The translations under genes and the position numbers were made by a program. Positions 53,221 to 63,825 of a DNA stretch of 64,000 bases are shown here, one piece after another. Where the stretch lies: positions 32,187,773-32,251,772 of the forward strand of contig OW121850.1 in NCBI GenBank assembly GCA_933228895.1. Reading direction: 5' to 3'. Every line of letters starts with the position of its first letter. Position 1 is the stretch's first letter. Origin of the DNA: Platycnemis pennipes. Its lineage: Eukaryota > Arthropoda > Insecta > Odonata > Platycnemididae. The notes beneath the pieces were generated by a model. It was not told the DNA's origin. It did not search any database and was given only the letters and a program-made list of their open reading frames with translations.

Positions 53221-55643
53221 TTTCTTCGCGGTGAAGTTATTGTAAATACATTTTTAATTAGTAATTGTTAAGTTACGTAAATCTACAAGTAGTATGGTGA
53301 AGTTTAACCCATGAACAGATAAACTAGCAAAATTTCCAAGAAAGGATAGTGATAATAAACACCGCCATCGAAAGGCACAATATACGCAGATATCAAAAGG
53401 CAAATAAAATGACATTTTTAATGTAAACACAAAAGTATTTACATGAATAAATATCACGAAATACCAGGGATTAGCATTAGGAAACAGACAGTTATGCACA
53501 GTAAGCTATAAGTGCAAATATCTTTGTTCGACGACGTTGTCACTCGTATAAAATCGATTTTAAGCCGTAAATATACGAATATATTTACTAATTTCTCTGT
53601 GAAACACAGTAGATTTTATTTAATATTTTGGTAGATGTATACCACTAATCAAATTTATTAATGCATTAGCCAACTCCATTTTCGCTTATTTCATTTAAGT
53701 CCTGGTGTCCCTGCGAAAATCTGATGAATGACACATGGAAGTAATTGCGGAATAAATCTAATTGATTCCAGTACATTCATCAAAGTTTAAAATAGTTTGA
53801 TGGGCGCAACTCATCACAATAAATTGATATCAAATTTTTAAAATGGAGAAATCGTTATTTTTAATAAAACAAGAATTTCGCTCCTTTTTATTTGTAACTT
53901 GAATAAAAAGCTCTTAAAAAAACAAAAAGGCTTATTTTTATAATGATATATTTACTGTTTTCAGTTCAACATATTCATCACATATTCTTCAATAATTGAA
54001 AATTTAAATATTAAATATGTGTAAATAAACACTTGAAATATGCCAAGCGTTTAATTATTTTTATTGAATAGTGTACTTTTGTTTATTTCATCAAATAAAT
54101 TCCTGTCACACGTGCCTGATTAAATTTTTCCTTTTTAAATTGAATAGGATATTCCCAAAAAGTAGCATAGAAGCAAAGCATACTATATGTAAAATTTATA
54201 AACTCATTATCAATTAATAGTTTATATGATGACATCAGCTAGAATTCTTAAATGCGTGCCTTTGAATTGAAACCCTCATTCTAATTACTAATAGTATGAT
54301 GGCATCTAGCCAATATTGTGGTCCGTATATCGCCTTTATTGCTTTTTATATTATTTTTGCAGTAAGGTTTTGCTAAACAAAAGTATCATGGATATAGTGC
54401 AATGGATATATAGCACGTTTGCTATATATACATGGAAGGCCCAAGGTTCGAACCTGGCATCTCCTTTTCTACCATTCCCTAACAGATGATAGTTTTTTTC
54501 CGGTACCTGTGACATTTAAACAAAAATTAAAATAACTTATTTATATCGTTTGGGTCCCATATCACGCAGTGGAATTTCTTTATTTGGACCAGTAAGGTTT
54601 GAGCAATGCGTATGGACAGACAACAATTGAAAATGATAATTTAGTTCCTAATTTTTATCATAAGAAGAAAAAATAACTATTAATGGTGTATAAAATAACT
54701 ATAAAAAGAACTCGGATGATACGTACCTAATCACTATCCAGCCTAATATCACCTTGTCTGAAATTTTATCTGATGGATCATAGTATCTACATTCTACTTA
54801 GTGAAACGTGGAATGGAAAATTTTGTTTTTGCTAGGCAAATAACTCACAGTGCATGCGTAATTTATTTATAATTTATTCATATTCACTTTGTCTGAATCG
54901 TTTAGATGGAAATTTCTGAAATATTACGAAAACCTAGAAAATATTTTTTTGTTAATTGTTAACGCCATCTGCTATGATGAAGCATGGAATCTACCCTCCA
55001 GTACATAACTGAATATGGCTAGTTTATATCATATTGATTAATGTAGGGGTCGGCAATTCGCGGCTCGCGAATGACGTTGCTCTAAGATAGAATACTGAAA
55101 AAAAAACATAACACCATAGGTTCATTCATTGAACCGAGCCTGGAATCGTGCCTTGAAGTAAAAAAGACGAGTCAAACACCGGACACAAAACTTATCTCAG
55201 GAAATGCATTGTTATTGCTGTTACAACACCCCAATTGAAACTAAAACGATCAATTTTTCATGTGTGATTTTACTAAGTTCAATAATGTACAGTGAACGCT
55301 AATTTGCTAAAAATAATTTAAAATTTTATTTTCTGTATCAATATGTTTCTCTGTTAAATTTTAAATTATTGTAAGGGGTAAGATAAGTGGATAAGTTTGC
55401 TTGTGGATACGTTAGCTTACTACTGGATTACGGAATACAAAAAAGATACCAAAAGTGGGCTGGAAAGAACATAAGCCTGTAAATACCTTTCATTCAGCCC
55501 GATGGAAATAGTTCACTCTTCTCGTTCAGTCAATGTAACATAGTAGCCGCCGAATCATAAGGTCACAGGCACAGCTGTGAAGTATGCATCTCAGCTGTGG
55601 CTCAAATGTGGTATGTTACCTGAAAGAAGTGGCATTTATGAGA
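53221..55643. other. AT-rich sequence with a tRNA-like segment and a hAT-type end
   Basis: At 54400-54470 plus strand, TAGTGCAATGGATATA and AAGGTTCGAACCTGGC resemble A and B boxes of a tRNA-derived element, followed by a T run; the stems do not pair as a functional tRNA. At 55044-55063 TAGGGGTCGGCAATTCGCGG resembles hAT (Charlie-like) terminal repeats, but no partner end was found. Otherwise featureless. Confidence 0.45.
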
Positions 55644-55651
55644 CATATTTG
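55644..55651 (+). repeat. 8-bp target-site duplication of hAT, left
   Basis: CATATTTG here pairs with CATATTGG at 57260-57267, seven of eight matching. Confidence 0.7.
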
Positions 55652-57259
55652 CAAGGGCGGATCCAGGATTTTTTTCTGGGGGGGGCACAAGGGTCTGACG
55701 GGCAAACGGTCGTCTCATATTTGGGATTAAAAAACAACATACATCAATTACTGTACGAAATATACTCTTTATTTTAATATAAAGGTTATTAATATGAAAA
55801 TATCATTAAGTTACATATATAATAACGACAGTTTTCTTTTATGTTTCCTGCTGAAGATGTCCAGTACTTCATTAACGTTCATTTTTGATAGAATGTCTTG
55901 ATGGATATGCATTAAAGCCAGTCCATTCAAACGATCTTCTGTCATTCTGCTGCGAAGTTATGTTTTTAATCGGCGTAAGGTGGAGAAAGATCGCTCGGCA
56001 GTGCAAGAAGTCACAGGAAACGTGCACAACAATTGACATAGAGTTCTAATATTTGGCAGCGCCGTTGCTGTTTTGTATATGACAATCAATTACTGAATTG
56101 GTTAATAAGATAAAAATCTAAAACCTTACTTCAGAAATTATAGCTACTATGTAAATTGAATTTTTCCAATCAATGTTATCATTATTTGTTTAGTTGTCTA
56201 TTTATTATACACTCTTGTGGGCAAGACAAATCTAACGACAGCTCAAAATAAGTATTACCAACATAATATCAAAATCGTTCCAACAGGGGCATCGCGATAC
56301 CTACCTATGCTCCGTTCCTGCAGCTTGTAACTAGTGGTGGCTGACGCTGCCGATGAATGTGTTCCATGTGTTGGCATTGACGTAGTTGCCGCAAGCGAGG
56401 ATGGATGCACATGAGAACCATCACATTCAATCCCTTTACCAGTCTCCGTAACTGCATCGTCCGTTTTTTGTTTATTTGTATAGAAATATGCACTTATTAT
56501 TTTGTCTTTTTCTATCTTTGTCGCTCATTTATAGGTAATATCACTCGTTACGCTCTAAATTTTATAATCGTAACAATAACAAGCACTAGAAACTAACTTG
56601 GCCGGACGTTCGTGACTGACTGCGTAGAAGTCGAGCCCTCGCCCCGTCGTCTCACACGCTCGCCTACGCTCATTCTTCTATCGTAATTTAATTTTAATAC
56701 ATTGACGTCGCCATCCTTATATACTGCGTCCCTAAAAACATTCTTTGTCCTCCTCATAGTCAACTTCGCGGTCTTCGTCCCAGATAAAATCCCCGAGAAA
56801 AGGAACACACAACACTAGTAGTTGCGATAATGTAGCGATCTATTCAAAGGGTGCCTAGCAGAGCAGCACCAGCGGTAGAAATCAGCGAATGAGGCGTCCG
56901 ACTGATGGGCGGTCTTAAATCGCATTTTGCCGCCACAGATATTCTTTCGAGCTGATTTTGTAGCGGCAAGCAGACGAGGCCCGGGTGTTCTGAAGTGCGC
57001 TATAAAGCTCACGGTCCCCCCACGAGCCCCCTTCCAACTCGGGCGATGTTATTTTTCGAGCGCTGACTAGCGAATGACCAATGACCGGCAAATCTGTCTT
57101 CTTGACTTGGGCTCAAGGCTCAAATGATTGAGGCTCCGTAATACACAGAACTAAACGAACGTAATTATAACGGGATCGTATTAAAAATCTTGTCTATTTT
57201 TTAAGCTTCTGGGGGGGGGGGCACGTGCCCCCGTGCCCCCCCTCCTAAATCCGCCTATG
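55652..57259 (-). mobile_element. hAT DNA transposon, 1608 bp, deletion derivative
   Basis: The left end is CAAGGGCGGATCCAGGA and the right end, in reverse complement, CATAGGCGGATTTAGGA, each followed by a G-rich run and GGCAC. They are flanked by an 8-bp duplication with one mismatch. The minus strand at 55830-56075 encodes the C-terminal hAT dimerisation domain. The rest of the transposase (BED finger, DDE core) is not readable; the region 56290-57010 has only short frames. The size, the C-terminal relic and the intact ends mark a nonautonomous copy produced by internal deletion. The 8-bp duplication and the domain both independently support hAT. Confidence 0.85.
55830..56075 (-). pseudogene. 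hAT transposase C-terminal dimerisation domain
   Basis: Minus strand reads LPNIRTLCQLLCTFPVTSCT, then AERSFSTLRRLKT, a stop in place of the usual Tyr, and LRSRMTEDRLNGLALMHIHQ followed by a basic end. ERSFS-LRRLKTYLRS-M--ERLNGLAL--IH is the diagnostic hATC signature, which mediates dimerisation and completes the active fold (Glu of ERSFS region is part of the catalytic DDE set in the family). No start codon; this is the last exon or last part of a gene whose body was deleted. Apart from the stop the frame is open, so the loss of function may be fairly recent. Confidence 0.85.
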
Positions 57260-57267
57260 CATATTGG

Positions 57268-57665
57268 CTCCCATAGAGGTAAGATGAGGACCGAGGCCCA
57301 GAAAGTAGCCTAGTGTGGAGAATTATTTGCGTGATTGTCCTCTCAAACGAGTCAAACAAATTACCGCTTATGGATGAAAATCATGATATCGTAAAAAAAC
57401 GATAATAATACGCGATAATACGTACGGGAAAAATATTTGTTTTTTTTCCAGGATCAAATTAAAGTTTTAGTGGCAAATTTAGAAAATTTTCATGTCCCAA
57501 TTGTCCCAAAAATGTACTACTGAGACGTCAAATTTACCATACTTTCCGGTAGAGGGCTTCTAGGTTCCCCCACTTCTTAAATCTATGTTTTTGCCCCCAG
57601 GAATATTGTATAGACGTCCATGTGTCCAGCGCTTACTAAACATCAAAGTTGAATTGAACAGATAA
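57268..57665. other. No feature recognised
   Basis: AT-rich spacer between the hAT and the SINE. No motif found. Confidence 0.4.
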
Positions 57666-57669
57666 TAGG

Positions 57670-57900
57670 GAAGGCTATAGCCAAATCCTGTGTCAACATC
57701 AGCGTACCCTTAATTGGTGAATACTTTAACGTCCACTTTGACGGACGGATAACTGAACTTGAAATGCTCTCCACACGGCACTCGAATAGAAACCATTATT
57801 AAACTGAAAAATCTGTTACTGCCGGGACTGGAACTCGCAGGATGATTAGTCAGTATTAAAACCACTACAGCAACCGGATTCGCCGCTACTCTAGGGGAAG
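57670..57900 (-). mobile_element. tRNA-derived SINE, copy 4
   Basis: Minus strand: head with GCTGTAGTGGTTTTAATAC (A-box-like) and GAGTTCCAGTCCCGG (B-box-like), then the family body: AGATTTTTCAGT, CGAGTGCCGTGTGGAGAGC, ATTTCAAGTTCAG, TCCGTCCGTCAAAGTGGACG and TTAA. The order and spacing match the copy at 19595. More diverged than that copy. Confidence 0.7.
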
Positions 57901-57974
57901 CTAGATTTGTAAAAAGTATTTAAAGAAAAAAAAGTTCGTAGCAATGTGAATTTTAAGAGGAGAGGAATTTTATT

Positions 57975-58062
57975 AACATGAAGAGGTGGCCAACCTAGAA
58001 GAATCCGGTGGAGAGCTGCATCAAACCAATCGTAGGATTGTTGACTCATGATGATGATGATG
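57975..58062 (+). mobile_element. RTE-A 3' terminus, about 90 bp
   Basis: GTGGAGAGCTGCATCAAACC, AATCGTAGGATTGTTGAC and ATGATGATGATGATGA at 58010-58062 are the RTE-A C-terminal codons, 3' UTR and tail. A very short copy. Confidence 0.8.
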
Positions 58063-58625
58063 AAGAATTTTAATATGAGTCATAAGGAAATTAGGTTAAA
58101 AAATTAGCTAGTCCTTCAATGGAAATATGAAGCCCAATATCTATTTTCTGACCGTATTCGCGATATATCCATAGTAAACAACTTATGAAATGGAAATCTT
58201 TTAGGTAAGACAGTTTTTAAGACAATATTATATCATGGGTTGGAGATTTTCTACATTATCGGATGCAAATTGTTGTTTTGAACGGTGTTACTTTACCGGC
58301 AATTGAAGTCCATTCCAGGTCAATAATTTTACTAATGGCGGTAAATATTTTTAAAACTCCGACTTACTATGGTATACTGCAAGGTGTTAGAATATACAGG
58401 TTGCCTCAATCGGAGTTGTTTACAAATCACTGAAATCGAAGCTAGCGCCACCGCTCCGTAGTGACGTCACTGACGTCTCCCTAGTAGCCAGTGCGGAAGT
58501 GCAGACGACGAAATTGTCGTGTCTTGATTAACTTATATAACTTAAATGATATATTTTTAATGAGTACCACCTCAATAGGTTCAGTGAGTTTTGCATGAAG
58601 TAGATAATGTTATTTAACATCACCA
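58063..58625. other. No feature recognised
   Basis: AT-rich; no coding or repeat motif. Confidence 0.4.
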
Positions 58626-58843
58626 CATTACATACATACATACATAGTATTACAATCCTAGGATTAGTATACTGCAGCCCTCCATTTCTCCCTATCCCAT
58701 GCCAGTTCCTTCATTTCCCTATGGTTCTTCTTCCCCGTATCCTTCTTGACTCGCCCCAAGTACTTGTCTCTTGGTCTTCCTCTGGGGATTTCCCTTCAAC
58801 CCTTTCCTCCATTATGCTTCCCACGTAATTGTTGTGTCTCATG
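58626..58843 (-). mobile_element. RTE-B 3' end (left part, split by TIR element)
   Basis: Minus strand: VSHVMRHNNYVGSIMEERVE at 58855-58795, corresponding to IGHILRHDGLMKTIVEGKV of family A. It runs down to a 3' end with CTGCAGTATACTAATCCTAG and a (ATGT)n tail at 58628-58645. It continues the RTE-B copy that resumes at 61245: RTRWVSHV is read right there and its continuation MRHNN here. So one RTE-B element was split by the 2.4-kb insertion. Confidence 0.8.
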
Positions 58844-58851
58844 ACATGGCT
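58844..58851 (+). repeat. 8-bp target-site duplication, left
   Basis: ACATGGCT occurs here and at 61245-61252, directly outside the terminal inverted repeats. It corresponds to codons of the RTE-B VSHV segment. Confidence 0.9.
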
Positions 58852-61244
58852 CATAGAGCTTACTGGAGGGGGCATAAGCTCTCAGAAGTGAAGCCAGGCA
58901 TAACGGTATTCTTGCGCATTTAGCCATATTTTGCAGCCCAGCTTCGTGGATTTGCCATAAGCCTACGTGTGAAGAAAATATTAAGTTTTTCTGAAACCAG
59001 TGGCTACAGAGGTCATATAAAGGTACATAAATACTTAATAGTGTGTGTATTTTTCTGAAAATTATTATCTATATCCGAAAACATGCCGTCATGCAGATAT
59101 ATGCTATGTTAACTTTGCATTCATAGATTTTTTGCTGCTCGGCTTACGGGTGCAGTAATCGTACAGATAGCAGAATAACTGGTATTACCTTCCACCGGTA
59201 ATTAAAAAAAGTGCATAAAATAGTCATACCAATGCAATATTGCATGAAATGGACGCTACACCTGATAAATATTGAATTTGTTGCCTACGACGTTGCACGT
59301 GTTTCGGGTGCATTATTAAGTGAAAAGTTGATAATATTTTATCAGTAATCGCAGTAATTATGTTATTTTAAGTAAGTAGTATATTCAGCTAATTTGTTAC
59401 GCTAATATAATATTACGGGTAGGAAATAATGCGACTGAAATGTTTCCCCTACTACACACCTTTATGATGGCTTGCAGGGTATTATGCAGATGTTATGCGG
59501 AACCAACCATGATGTTCAACAATTTCACAGTAATAATCGTAAAGAAGATATAGCAGTTATGATGAGTTCGAAGTGTGGAATAGTATTTATTTCAATTAGA
59601 GGGAAAGAACTTAGGAAAGTGTGGTCTTCACGTGCCTTTATGTTTAGGTATCATCGGTACTCTATGCTTAAAACGGAGAGAAAGAAAGTTTGACAACGAG
59701 GGATTTGTTATTCATCACGTTCTTGGCACAGAAATATTTGCAGAGAAGAGTGTTCATTTAGTAATACATAATTTCAATTTTAGCTGGTCAATTAACCGTT
59801 ACCGACCCAATTTGTTATGAATTAGGCGAGAATAGCGTTAGTGATTGCTCATTACTTCTCGCTTTACTTTTATTAATATCCCGTGTAGTAAGTTATCAGT
59901 GAAGTGAATTGGTTATTTTTAATTCCAAACGATGCTGAAATTAGATTTTCTTTAGATTTTATGATGTTGTGTTGTGTATCTTGTTGAGAGTCACAATCGG
60001 GTCATTATTTCATTGGTTTTCCTAGAATATCTACTTGAAGGGAAAGAAAGTGGTTCATTGTGGTAATTATTTATCATATCTAGATGTGTTTCCCTAACCT
60101 ATTACAACAGTTTTTTGCATTGGTATATTTCCAAATATACTTAATGTTTATCTATTTGGAAATATGGTTTTTTTCTGTACAAGTCCTGTTAATTGTCACA
60201 AAACCTTTCTTTTTTCCTTTTTCAGGATATCCTTGCAAGTTTACTGGTCCTTTTATTAAGCCATTTCTGGAAACCATTTGCCATTTACTTTCGTGTGATC
60301 TAGAATAAGGAGTGGCCATTACTGACTGGAATAGTTGTGAATTGCAATCGTTTTATGCTGCTTGGAGATCGGTTTTGCATTTTTGACCTCACTCATGCAT
60401 TGTATATGTTTACATTTGATGTTGATCGGCCAAAGAAGGTGAATCTTGTACTTGAAGAATCTCAAAATGGAATTGTATCGTGAATTAATGTTTTCGTAAT
60501 TTGCCTATTTAATAAATGTTTATGCTTGATTTTTTTCATTGATCAACAAAATATTTTACCCTTTTTGTAAAGTTAAATTTAGAAGCACGGATTTTGTCGA
60601 GTTCACTCGAGCACAAACGTGCAATACGTGAGGTAAGCACGGCTCTTTTCCAGGGGCTTTGATAGTGAAAACGGAATAATATAAGTAGAAAATATAGTCT
60701 TAAGGTAATTCGGTATTATGCCATTGAAACAATTATTTTATCTTGGGATTTGGTCAATATTTATATCGTACAGTAACAGTTCTTGGCCGAGTTTAATGGT
60801 AGCAAATTACGTTCGCGAAAGAAACGATGGTAGCATAGCAATCTCTCCAATCCATCTTTAATTTCAGGAATAGGATTCAGAAAGTTGAAATTAATGCAAT
60901 TTTCGAACTGACAGCTGCTATTTTGCGAATAATATTGCGTCAATTATGTTTGACAAAACACCTCATAGTCCGTTGCAAATCCTGTTTCTGCGGGACACAA
61001 CGGCTCTAATCCAATACAAATTAAATCTTTTGGGCATGTATTACTACTTAATTTCATCGCACCTGCCGCGAAAAATCCCCAACGGCATTATTTTAAGAGT
61101 AAAGAGCAAAAGTTGGCCCCCGTAAGAATCTGTGTTATAGCTGGGCTTCAAAATATGGCCAAATGCGCAATTATGCCCCGCCCCCTTGGCTTCACTCCCC
61201 TCCATTACGGAGCATAGGGAGCGCCCCCTCCAGTAAGCTCTATG
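58852..61244. mobile_element. 2393-bp TIR element with 8-bp duplication (hAT- or P-like)
   Basis: The ends CATAGAGCTTACTGGAGGGG (then GC) are perfectly inverted over 22 bp, and similarity continues with indels for about 110 bp (GTGAAGCCA, TTGCGCATTT, GCCATATTTTG and AGCCCAGCT on both arms). An exact 8-bp target duplication flanks it. The 8-bp duplication fits hAT or P superfamilies, but the CATAG end does not match the usual hAT terminal consensus well. No transposase is readable: the three small plus-strand frames at 59472-59820 and 60084-60308 show no motif I know. A short CR1 3' terminus lies inside at 59450-59500. Probably nonautonomous; superfamily undecided. Confidence 0.85.
59450..59500 (+). 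mobile_element. CR1 3' terminus remnant
   Basis: CTACACACCTTTATGATGGC, TTGCAGGGTATTATGCAGATG is the CR1 3' core in plus orientation, without the longer UTR. Small relic inside the TIR element. Confidence 0.55.
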
Positions 61245-63475
61245 ACATGGCTAACCCACCGTGTTCTTCTTTGGCGTATGGTGCTCCACAGTGCTCTTTC
61301 TTCTCCAATTCTTCTGTATACCTCCTCGTTTCTCACCCTATCCGTCCATTTGATCTTCAGCATCCTTCTCCAGCACCAGGTCTCGAAGGCTTCTATTCTT
61401 TTCTGGTCAGTTTTTCCAATGCTTCATGTTTCCGATCAGTAGAGTGCCACTGCCCACACGAATGTTTTCACGTACTGTTTCCTTGTCTCCAGTCTTATGC
61501 TCTTCGAGCAGAGTAGTGGCCTTTTGGCCATGAATGCCGTATTAGCTTGTGCTATTCGACGCTCGATGTCTGCTGTGCTTCTTCCATCCCAGGTGATGGT
61601 GCTCCCGAGGTAGGTGAATGATTCCACTTGTTCCAATCTTTCACCTTTGAGGCGGACGTCGGCCACTGTTTTCTCTCTTCCACACACAAGTATCTTGGTT
61701 TTCTTCTTATCGACTTTCAAGTTGTATTCCTGGAACACTTTTTCAGTTATGTTCAGTAGTTCCGTAGGTCTTCCTCGTTTCCTGTTACGATAGCGATATC
61801 ATCAGCGTAGCGTAGCATGCTGATTTCTTCTCCATTCCCTTTGATTTCTTTGGTACCTTGTTCTTCTATTTCTTTTATCGCTTCCTCCATGAAGAATGCT
61901 GGTGACAGGTTACATCCTTGCCGGACTCTTTGTTAATTTTTGCCTCTATATTTTTCCGTCTTGCGTACGTACTATGGCCACTTGGTCCTTGTAGAGCTGG
62001 TAGATGATTCTTCTGTCATTGTAGTCCAAGCCAAGTTTTTCCATAGTATGGAACATCTTATTCCATTCGATATTATCGAATGCCTTCTCCAAGTCCACAA
62101 AGGCTATATGCAATGTTTTGCTCACGTGGATCATTTTCTCTACCAGTAGTCTCAGGCATAGTATTGCTTCCCTTGTCCCCCTATTATTCCTAAATCCAAA
62201 CTGGTTTTCTGACAGGTTTTCTTCGATATTCCTTCAATTCTTCTGCCTACTATCCGAGTAGGGATTTTGGAAGCATGTGACACTAGACTCAAGGTTTGGT
62301 GATCCTCGCATTTCTCAGCCCTTGCCCTCTTCGGTATGGTCACCATTGAGCTCCTCTTGGAGTTTTCTGGCAGATTTCCGGATTCGTAGCAATCTTGGAT
62401 TATTTCATATAGTGCGTCCTACGCTTCTTCACCAAGTGCTTTGATTACTTCTCCGCTGATTTTATCTTCTCCGGGCGCCTTTCCAGTCTTCAGGTCTCTT
62501 ACTGCTCTCTCGAATTCGCTTCTTAGTATTGCTGGACCGTGGTTGTCTTCCTCCACTTTATCTGGTCATTTGTGAATGCGTATCTTAGGAGTATCGGGCC
62601 TCGGTATAGCTATATACTTTTTCCATCTATTGCTGATTTATCTCTCTTCCATTAGCAGTTTCCCATCCGAATATCTGATGTTTTTGCATCTTGGTTTCCT
62701 TTCTCCGAAGAGCCTCTCGATTAGGTTGTATGCCGTTTTTGAGTACCCCTTCATCATATTTTCGTTGATGTTCTCACAGCAGCTGTCAATCCATTTCTCT
62801 TTGGCCTTTTTCGATTCCCTGATGACTAGATTCCTTAGCTTCTTATAGAGTACTTCTTCTGTTTCAATTCTTGCGTTCTTATACTTTCTTCTTTTTCCTA
62901 CGAGGGCTAATGATGTGCTCCGTTATCCATGGTTTCTAGATTTCGATCGGCTTGCTCGCCAGTTCTGCTACTTCTGTGATAGCCTTCTTGAAGTTATTCC
63001 ATCTCTCTACTCCACTTTGGCTGGATTTATTTGCTGTTTCCAGCTTCTCATCAATGGTAGCAGCGATTTTTCTTCTCCTTTTCTCCTGTTGCAGTAGCTT
63101 TAGATTTCATCTTTGTTCACGTTTTGTCTTTCTTATCTTTTTGTATCTCAGTTGACTTTCTATTACCACTTGATTGTGGTCACTGTTGATATCCGCCTCG
63201 GGGTAAGTCTTGCAATGCTTCACTTGGTTCTTGTACCTTCTCCTTACCAGAACGTAGTCAATCTGGTATCTGGCTCTGTCTCCTGGCATCTTCCATGTGT
63301 ATCTTCTGCGTCGGTGTTGCATGAAGAGGGTGTTTGTCACCACCAAGTTCTTCTCACTGCAGAATTCCACAAGTCTTTCTCCTCTCTCGTTCCGTTTCTC
63401 CAGCCCAAACTCCTACTGTGTTCCCATCTTTTCCCTCTCCAACCACAGCATTCCAATCTCCCATTACTATTTTGG
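61245..63475 (-). mobile_element. RTE-B non-LTR retrotransposon (right part, coding)
   Basis: Minus strand from 63475 down: endonuclease (VMGDWNAVVGEGKDG near 63465-63420; RRYTWKMPGDRARYQIDYVLVRRRY, then ADINSDHNQVVIE at 63370-63107), linker (63100-62560), RT fingers (IPKRARAEKCEDHQTLSLVSHASKI at 62346-62250), RT palm (FVDLEKAFDNIEW near 62110, then LDYNDRRIIYQLYKDQ), a FADD-equivalent region near 61800 and the C-terminus (CYLGS-like TYLGSTITWDGRSTADIERRI at 61590-61540, then RTRWVSHV at 61260). Many frameshifts break it. The 5' part of the endonuclease is missing where a foldback starts at 63474. The 3' end continues at 58843-58626. Confidence 0.85.
63107..63370 (-). pseudogene. RTE-B endonuclease, C-terminal half
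   Basis: 87 codons: VVTNTLFMQHRRRRYTWKMP, then GDRARYQIDYVLVRRRYKNQ, HCKTYPEADINSDHNQVVIE. The IDY and SDH catalytic boxes are present. It aligns with family A residues 214-275 but differs at many positions, showing a separate family. The upstream part (VMGDWNAVVGEG) lies in another frame because of an indel near 63380. Confidence 0.85.
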
Positions 63476-63608
63476 GTGGTGACCCGACTGTGGGGTCTCC
63501 CAAGGAGGCAGTGGTGACCCAACAAGGGGTCTCCCGAGGAGGCAGCGGTGACCCGACAAGGGGCTTGTCGGGTCACCGCTGGGAGACCCCACAGTCGAGT
63601 CACCACCC
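63474..63608. repeat. 135-bp foldback with tandem inner units
   Basis: The outer arms are GGTGGTGACCCGACTGTGGG plus GTCTCCC (63474-63501) and its near-perfect reverse complement at 63581-63608 (one mismatch). Inside, GGTGACCC(G/A)ACAAGGGGTC-type units repeat, and the centre is a perfect hairpin (17-bp arms, GGG loop, 63544-63580). So nearly the whole block folds on itself. It sits at the truncated end of the RTE-B endonuclease. Function unknown. Confidence 0.85.
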
Positions 63609-63825
63609 ACCCTCGGCACCGAGTAACTACTGGCCCTTGATATCCCCTCTAGCGTCACCCCCTCTAGCGCCTCGTCACTTTGCCTCCTTGTCTGTTAATA
63701 ATAAGGATCCTTGGGCAGCAATAAAGGAACATTCATCCCGAATCTCATTTCGCTCATTTCACGCGTGCTCCCCACCCTTAACCCCGTCCTGGGGAATCGG
63801 CCAACCCCTACGACAAAATACCTGA
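63609..63825. other. Unassigned sequence
   Basis: Contains CTCTAGCG repeated twice (63648 and 63661 areas) and an open frame by chance with the preceding foldback. No gene recognised. Confidence 0.35.

Noticed and set aside
54400..54470. Functional tRNA gene
   Set aside because: A- and B-box-like words are present but acceptor and anticodon stems do not pair; treated as a tRNA-derived relic.
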